The notes under the pieces were generated by a model, which was given only the letters and a program-made list of their open reading frames with translations, was not told where the DNA came from and made no database searches. This document shows, in pieces, positions 18,557 to 24,186 of a stretch of DNA of 24,186 nt (within the stretch, counting starts at the first letter, position 1; every line of letters begins with the position of its first letter). Made by a program: the position numbers and the translations under genes. Source of the DNA: Multifurca ochricompacta (taxonomy: Eukaryota; Basidiomycota; Agaricomycetes; Russulales; Russulaceae); contig WTXG01000423.1 in assembly GCA_022496185.1 (NCBI GenBank), forward strand, positions 1 through 24,186. Reading direction: 5' to 3'.

Positions 18557-19985
18557 TTAAGGACGGCGTCGACCCTGACGCTGCGAAAGAGAACTATGAT
18601 ATTGCGTGAGGAGATCCGGGGCGTGACAGTCGTTTTCATCGACCCAGGAATTTTCACTTGTCGGATAGCCGAGCCAGCTGACCAGGTATTGTAATCGTTT
18701 GTTACGGCCAAAGAGTCTGTGATCTAGGATGGAGGCGACTTCGTATTCTTCTTCCTGATTAATCAGGTCGGGTGGGGGACGCAAAAAGTTGGGGCCATGG
18801 GCATCTGTCTCGCGATAGGGCGATAGGAGGTCGGTGTGGAAGACGTTATGTATTTTCATATGTGAAGGTAACGATAAGCGATAAGCAACGGGGGAGATCT
18901 GGGCCAAGATCGTGAAGGGGCCGTATCGTCGTGGGGCGAGTTTGGTCGAGGGAAAGTGTGTCTTGAGGTTTTTACCTTCTAACCAAACTTGTGCGCCGAC
19001 AGAGAAGGCGGGTTGGGGCGGAGGGCGCGCGCGCGATCGGAGTGTTTCTTCTGCTCGGGTGCGTGCTGCTAGGAGATTTTGAATTCGAGCATTCACTTGT
19101 GGGACATCCGTATCTATTGTCTGAGCATTCCAGGTAAAGGTAGTCCCATGGAGTAACGTGTGGGGGGTTAACTTAGTCTTATCGTGCGGCCAAGAGTTGT
19201 GGACATATTCGGCTAGCGGTAAGTAATGAGGCCATTGATACTGATCGTCACCAAGCCATAGTCGTAGGTATTGCTCGAGCCAGAGATTCATCCGTTCGCT
19301 CGAACCGTCGGTTTGAGGATGAAACGCTGTAGACAGGTTTTGTTGAATGTGTAGGACTTTTGCTAGCGCGCGCGAGAAATGAGACGTGAATCGGGGATCG
19401 CGATCAGAGATAACTCGTCGTGGGACGCCAAAGAACGGGAAGAGATGTCGGTAGTAGAGTGTGGCGATCCCTTCGCCCGTAATGTTTTTTGAGCAGGGGA
19501 TAAACTTCGCGGATTTCGAGCATCCTTGGTCGACAATCGTGAGCACCGCGTCATATCTGTCTGATGGTGGGAGATCTGTAATGAGATCCATAGCAACATA
19601 TTGAAACGGGCCGGCGGAAGCCGGTACATCTAGCGGGAAAGAAGGGGCCTTCTTTGTGAGTTTCGGCTTATTTTCTTGACATTTAGCACATCCTCGGACG
19701 TAATCTTGTATGAATTCCCGTAAGCCGGTACCTGAATATTCTTGTTGGACTTTCCGCGTTGTCTTATCTATCCCCGGATGTCCCGCTAGTACGTGGTCGT
19801 GATGCCGTTGAAGAATCTCGCGGCGTTCGGCTAGTGCCTTGGGGAATGGAAGTTTTGCATCGGAGATTGCATTGATAAATAGATTGGCGGGTAAAACAGT
19901 GACTTCGTCGTTGTCGTCTTCACCCTGGTTGGCGTCGGGTCGGCGCGAGAGCATATCTGCGACAGTGTGTAATTTTCCCGGGACG
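18557..19985 (-). CDS. pol: pol of element A: end of RNase H, integrase, chromodomain (5'-truncated)
   Basis: An uninterrupted frame from 19984 down to its stop at 18557. It starts in the RNase H tail (VPGKLHTVADMLSRR), followed by the integrase zinc finger (RHHDHVLAGHPG ... CAKCQ), the catalytic core with VAMDL, VISDRDPRF and TDGSSERMN supplying D, D and E, a GPF module (LAPRRYGPFTIL ... HNVFHTDLLSPY) and a C-terminal chromodomain (YEVASILDHRLF ... LQYLVSWLGYPTSENSW). The 5' side is cut exactly at the LTR of element B. No stops or shifts were seen, so this part could still be functional. The chromodomain probably binds methylated histone H3 to steer integration, as known for chromoviruses. 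Confidence 0.93.
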
Positions 19986-20587
19986 TGTCACAGCCAGGTG
20001 CCTGCTGCGTCCAGTCTCGTTTTCGATGTCCGAAGGCCCTCAAGATACGGGCGCGCTCAAGATTCGGGTTCTAGCAAAGAAGATCTAAGTTGAATCAAAG
20101 TTTCAAGTGCCCACGACAATATGGAGGGGGCGCGTGCAGGAAACGAAGTCGAAGGGCAGCGGCAATATGCCCTGCTGAGCTTACTGGGGAGAAGGCTCCT
20201 TAAGCTGCCACTTAGGGAGTTCAAGTGGAGTTCTGTGAAGTCGAATACACCTGTATTAGATACAAGAGAACAGACTTAAAGTCTGTCCCTGTAACCTAGT
20301 AGTCTAAATACATGTTATAGAAGGCACATCAGAGAGAGGCACATCAAGAACAGGTACATCAGAAGGCATAAACCAAGTAAAAGGTTCTGATAAGTAATCC
20401 TAGTAGTCATGGGTTCCAGGGGTTATGCCCTGGAGTGAGATAGAATAGGATGAGAGTCTAAAAGAGGGGTTGCGCCCTCTACAGATAACAGATGGTAAAG
20501 AAATTGGGGACAATGATCAAAAAAACGCGTGCGACATAACGGTCACAATCGCGTCACAAACCGTCACACAAACCGCAAACCGTCACA
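19986..20587 (-). repeat. 3' LTR of element B
   Basis: 602 bp, plus-strand TGTCACAGCCAGGTGC...AAACCGTCACA, followed by TTACCCCC. Same family as the LTR at 16721 but diverged. Contains a perfect palindrome with 8-bp arms, ACAGACTT-A-AAGTCTGT, at 20270-20286. Confidence 0.88.
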
Positions 20588-20616
20588 TTACCCCCTTCGC
20601 ATGGTCCAGCTTGGCC

Positions 20617-21777
20617 TCAAGCTGAGTCATCCTGAGTGAGATCAATAACGCGAGGGGAAACGCGCGGGTCGCGGCGTCGTCGTGGGCGTCGAGTACTTCC
20701 GATCCCACCGGCGTGGAGCACTGCACGAAGTTCAGGGTGTGGTGCGAAGTGAACTGCCTCGTCTGGACGCATGGGGCGGTCTCCAGCGTAGGCATAGGTT
20801 AGATAAGGGAACAGCCTGTAGTAGACATCACCGCGAGACAGCGCCTGGACCGCGTTTCGAATGTCCCGTGTCGTTCGATCCGCCTGTCTGCGCCAATAGG
20901 CCAGGTCGCGGTGTATCGCGTCAAGTTGTCTGGTGGCGTGTCGGTAGCGTGAAACCTCGGCCCAGGCTCCAGGGTCGCTAAGGTCGTCCAGCGCTGCGTT
21001 GACCAGGAGTGTGTAATCTTGATCTGGTTCGAAGAGGCGTCGCTGAGAGAGGTTGAGTATCGGGTTCGCGCCGCGCGCATATCGAGGGTGTGAATCAGTA
21101 TGTAAGGGGAAGTAAAAGATAGGCTGGTGGGCTCCCATGGTACAGGCGATCCGGGGGTCTGCGCGTCGATATTCAAAAGTGATATAACGGGCTTCGGCCA
21201 TACGTCCAAGGCTGTCAGCGATTAGTTGGGGAAAATGGAGGGGGGAATTCTCATGGTTGCGCGCGAATGGAGCTCCTGGATCGTCGTAGTGATTGACATC
21301 GTCCGCGTCTCGGTTTATTGCTTCGTCTTCTGGTAGTTGACCCAGCTCTGGGGATGCTGATCTATTGTCTTCGGAAGATTCGTCGTTGGCAATATTAATT
21401 TTAGCCTCCAGATGCGCTCTAGAGTCTTGAAGTGTGGTCAGTACTTGGTCTGGAGCCTGTAGTTCAGAACTCTGAGTGTGGGCGGCTAGTGTAGTGGTGT
21501 CAGTTAAGTTCTGGGTAGGTTGATCCTCCATGATAAAGGAGAAATGAGTGGTGGTCGAGGATGCGATCGGGGTCGGGGGAAGCGTCGGTGCGTTGTGGGG
21601 GTACTTGAGGGCTGCCAAGGTTGCAGCATCATTGATGGCTTCTACAGTTGGTGAAATGATAGCCATATCTGCAAGGTAGAAGGGGGTCTGTTTAGAGGGT
21701 GTTGTACTCATTCTGGGGGTTACTTTGGATAACTTTCTTGGTTGAAAGAGTCGGGTCGTGCGTTTGATTCGAGCCAT
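20617..21777 (-). CDS. Post-pol third ORF of element B, conserved, unknown function
   Basis: ATG at 21777 (MARIKRTTRLFQPRK), 386 aa, chosen because it falls 50 nt after the pol stop and its equivalent (CTG) exists in element A. Layout matches the A homologue: basic N-terminus, Pro-rich PTLPPTP, PELGQLPEDEA, core ARYITFEYRRADPRIACTMG with QPIFYFPLH, DPGAWAEVSRYRHATRQLD, a helical HRDLAYWRRQADRTTRDI, GDVYYRLFPYLTYAYAG, FAPHPELRAVLHAGGIGSTR, basic RRPRRRRDPR, and terminal VIDLTQDDSA. The frame is intact while the neighbouring pol is full of frameshifts. Function unknown. A virion or targeting accessory role, with the basic patch as nuclear signal and VIDLT as SUMO-interacting motif, is inference only. 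Confidence 0.78.
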   Translation of the reverse strand: MARIKRTTRLFQPRKLSKVTPRMSTTPSKQTPFYLADMAIISPTVEAINDAATLAALKYPHNAPTLPPTPIASSTTTHFSFIMEDQPTQNLTDTTTLAAHTQSSELQAPDQVLTTLQDSRAHLEAKINIANDESSEDNRSASPELGQLPEDEAINRDADDVNHYDDPGAPFARNHENSPLHFPQLIADSLGRMAEARYITFEYRRADPRIACTMGAHQPIFYFPLHTDSHPRYARGANPILNLSQRRLFEPDQDYTLLVNAALDDLSDPGAWAEVSRYRHATRQLDAIHRDLAYWRRQADRTTRDIRNAVQALSRGDVYYRLFPYLTYAYAGDRPMRPDEAVHFAPHPELRAVLHAGGIGSTRRPRRRRDPRVSPRVIDLTQDDSA

Positions 21778-21827
21778 TATAAAAAGTATTGGTAATGGTG
21801 ACAGGCTATGGGTCAAATCAGTGAAAT

Positions 21828-24186
21828 TCAGGTGAAATTGTGCCCCATCTTAAGAGCGTGCCGACCCTGGCGCCTTGACAGTGAGGTAGAATAGGACTTG
21901 AGGAGGTCCGGTGCATGGCAATCGGCCTCATCCACCCACGAGTTGTCACTGGCCGGATAGCCTTTCCAACTGACCAGATATTGTAGTTTCTTCGCGCGGC
22001 CATAAAGACGGTGATTCAAAATGGCATCTATTTCATATTCTTCCTCGTGGTTAATGAGATCAGGCGGGGGCCTCGTGTAGTTGGGACTGTGGGCGTCGGT
22101 TTGTGATAAGCCATAGCAGGTGATGTGGAAGGCATCGTGGATCTTCATATGAGATGGTAGGTCTAGTCGATAAGCAACCGGCGAAATACAGGCCAGATCG
22201 TGAATGGTCGTAGCGGCGAGGGGCTAGTTTCGAGGAGGGGAAATGCGTTTTGAGGTGTTTCCCTTCCAGCCAAACTTGCGATCCAATCGCTAGTTGTGGG
22301 CGGGTCGTTGGTCTGCTGTTCTTTTGAATGCGTTCTCCGCACGCAAGCGCGCATCGTGTAGATCGCGTAATCGCTTGTCTACCTGAGGTACACCGGAGTC
22401 AGTAACTTCGCTTTCCAATCGAACTGCACGCCGTGGATTAGTGCATGTGGGGAGAGCTTTGTTTTGTCGTGTGGCCATGAATTGTGCACATATTCAGCTA
22501 ATGGCAAATACTCTGACCATCTATGTTGATCGTCGCTTATCCAAAGTCGTAGATATTGCTCTAGCCAGAGATTCATGCGCTCACTGGAGCGTCCGTTTGT
22601 GGGTGGAATGCTGTAGACAATTTTGTTGAATTCGAAGAGTTTTTGCAAGCGCGCGCGCGAAGTGCGACGTGAAGCGGGATCATGATCTGAGATGATTCGC
22701 TGTGGGATCCCAAAGAATGGGAAGAGGTGGCGATAGTAGAGGGTAGCTATACCCTCTCCAGTATCTCTTTGGTGCAGGGTATAAACCGGCGGCCTTAGAG
22801 CATCCTTGATCTACAATTGTCAGTACTGCGTCATATTTCCCGGATGGCGGAGATCCTAATTAGATCCATAGCAATGTATTGAAATGGACCGACCGTAGCC
22901 GGTACGTCAAGGGGAAAAGTCGCCCTTTTTCGTAAGCTTTGGCTTATTTCTTGACACTTGGCACATCCTTTGACGTAATCGGTACAAATTGCTTTAGATG
23001 TTCCCTTCGTATTCGCGTTGAATTCCTCGGTGGTCTTGTCGATGCCCGGATGTCCCGCTAGGATGTGATCGTGATAACGTTGAAGGATCTTGCGTCCTCG
23101 GGAGGGTAGCCGGAAAAGGCTGTTTCTCCGAGTGCGACGTCTTGATAACAATTCTGCTGGTAGCACTGTAACTTCCTTTATCTTGTGTGCCGTGGTCTGC
23201 GTCGGTTGACGCGAGAGCATATCTGCAACTGTATGAAGCTTCCCTGGAACGTGTTCGAGTGTAAAATCGAAATCAGCAAGTTCTTGAAGCCACCTAGCTT
23301 GTCGGCGTTTAGTTTCTGTGGCTCCTTGAAGTATTGGAGGTTATTATGATCCGTGCGCACTTGGGCCTTATGCTTAGCACCTAGAAGATAGTGGCGCCAA
23401 GATCTAAAGCGATAATGATTGCGAACAGTTCGCGATCATAGACGTCCAGTTTCGTTGCGTTGCGTCCAGAGTCTTTGATAGGTAAGCAATAGGGTGGAGT
23501 CGTCCTTCCGAATCCTTTGACTGAGGGTTGCTCCGAGTGCGTATCCCGACGCGTCTGCATCGACAATGAACGGTTCTTCAAAGTTCGGCTGCATCAACAC
23601 TGGCTGAGAGGTGACCGTCGTTTGAGGTATCAAATGCTTCTTGCTCTGTCGCGTCCACTTCCACTGATGTTTGCGCTTGTGAGTGCGTTTAATGGGGCCG
23701 CGATCTTGCTAAAACCTTGAATGAACCGACGATAGAATTGGCAAAACCCTAAGAATGATCGGATCTCCTTCACGGTTGTAGGTACCTTCCAGGTAGCGAC
23801 TCCTTCTACTTTGATCGGATCCATGTGCACTTGGTTCGCTTCCAGAATAAGTCCGAGGTATTCTATGCGTGTCTGCTCGAAGGCGCATTTTTCGGGCTTA
23901 AGATAGAGATCTAGTTTATTAAGTTTATCGAGGACGCGGTGAACTTTAGATTGATGATTTCGGAGATCATGGTCGGTATGAATGAGAATATCATCCATAT
24001 ACACAGTGAACCAAGCGTTGCCGGTTTTGTCTCGCTCGTTAATTCCTCTCTAAATTCTGCATTCATCATAGTCTGGAATGTTGCCGGGAGTTTGTTAAGC
24101 CAAAGAACATAACATTAGGCTGCGTATAGACCACGAATTGGTCTTAAAAGGCTTTCCATCGGTCTTCGGGAACTATGCGGATGTTG
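21828..24186 (-). pseudogene. pol: pol of element B: RT, RNase H, integrase, chromodomain, frameshifted
   Basis: Read right to left: RT pieces with NVMFFGLTNS and the catalytic YMDD (about 23990-24000), then YLKPEKCAFE and IRSFLGFCQFYRRFI; RNase H with VDADASGYALGATLSQ (about 23570), VYDRELFAIIIALD and RTDHNNLQYF; the tail MLSRQP at 23220; integrase finger (YHDHILAGHPGIDKTT ... CAKCQ) and TFPLDVPATVGPFQYIAMDL; the catalytic-E region NGRSSERMNLWLEQYL (about 22610); chromodomain (EIDAILNHRLYGRAKKLQYL ... GYPASDNSW) ending at 21828. These pieces lie in different frames, needing at least five frame changes (near 24050, 23530, 23440, 23270, 22830 and between 22640 and 22150), and there are in-frame stops. 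The lesions are mostly short indels, unlike the TGA pattern of element C. Confidence 0.9.

Larger units (their letters stand above)
16721..19985 (-). mobile_element. Ty3/gypsy chromovirus element A (3' part), nested in the copia element
   Basis: On the minus strand: the end of RNase H (VPGKLHTVADMLSRRPD, 19984 downward), integrase, chromodomain, third ORF, polypurine tract GGAGGGGGTAA, and 3' LTR. The left end falls inside copia gag and the right end is cut by the LTR of element B. Its reading frames are open and CpG-rich, in contrast to element C. Confidence 0.88.
19986..24186 (-). mobile_element. Ty3/gypsy chromovirus element B (3' part), nested in element A
   Basis: The LTR at 19986 begins directly after the truncated RNase H of element A. 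Minus-strand order: RT, RNase H, integrase, chromodomain, third ORF, polypurine tract GAAGGGGGTAA, 3' LTR. The 5' half runs off the right edge. The expected target duplication partner of GGACG (19981-19985) should flank its other end. Confidence 0.88.

Overview
The window looks like nuclear DNA of a filamentous fungus, most likely an agaricomycete basidiomycete. This is inferred from a gene split by many 54-150 nt introns, chromodomain-bearing Ty3/gypsy elements, and a CpG-directed mutation pattern typical of methylated fungal repeats. Only one host gene is visible. The other ~21.5 kb is a nest of transposable elements.

Layout. (1) 1-2517 (+): the C-terminal ~80% of a GMC-family alcohol (methanol) oxidase gene, with about 12 introns; its 5' end lies left of the window. 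(2) 2518-3010: 3' flank. (3) 3011-4441: a non-coding block bounded by a short inverted repeat, holding three copies of a ~200-300 bp repeat and GGGTA-type sub-repeats, perhaps a non-autonomous DNA transposon. (4) 4457-13626 (+): a complete Ty3/gypsy chromovirus, here called element C. It has 593-bp LTRs, TSD CCTGC, a Tf1/sushi-like self-priming site, gag, pol with a chromodomain, and a third ORF after pol with zinc knuckles. Two solo LTRs sit inside it (5800-6401, TSD ACAAT; 7054-7638, TSD GCCAG). (5) 13627-14536: C-terminal remnant of a non-LTR retrotransposon, split by a third solo LTR (13827-14421, TSD GGAAT). (6) 14688-16720 (+): 5' LTR, copia-type initiator-tRNA half-molecule primer site, long leader and partial gag of a Ty1/copia element. 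It is cut at 16720 by (7) element A (16721-19985, minus), a second gypsy chromovirus showing its 3' LTR, third ORF and the integrase-chromodomain end of pol. A is in turn cut at 19985 by (8) element B (19986 to the right edge, minus), a related gypsy copy with 3' LTR, third ORF and frameshifted pol.

Main observations. Hand alignment of the two LTRs of C gives about 31 differences, about 30 of them at CpG sites (CG against TG or CA). Its reading frames contain 17 TGA stops, one TAG and no TAA, and the TGAs fall where the family usually has arginine. Element C has therefore decayed almost purely by CpG-to-TpG change, while A, B and the solo LTR at 7054 keep many CpGs. All three gypsy elements carry an ORF between pol and the 3' LTR. 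In A and B it ends in an arginine-rich patch and a VIDLT/VVDLT motif that looks like a SUMO-interacting motif. In C a similar core precedes a row of Cys/His zinc knuckles. This post-pol ORF family is the best candidate for something undescribed.
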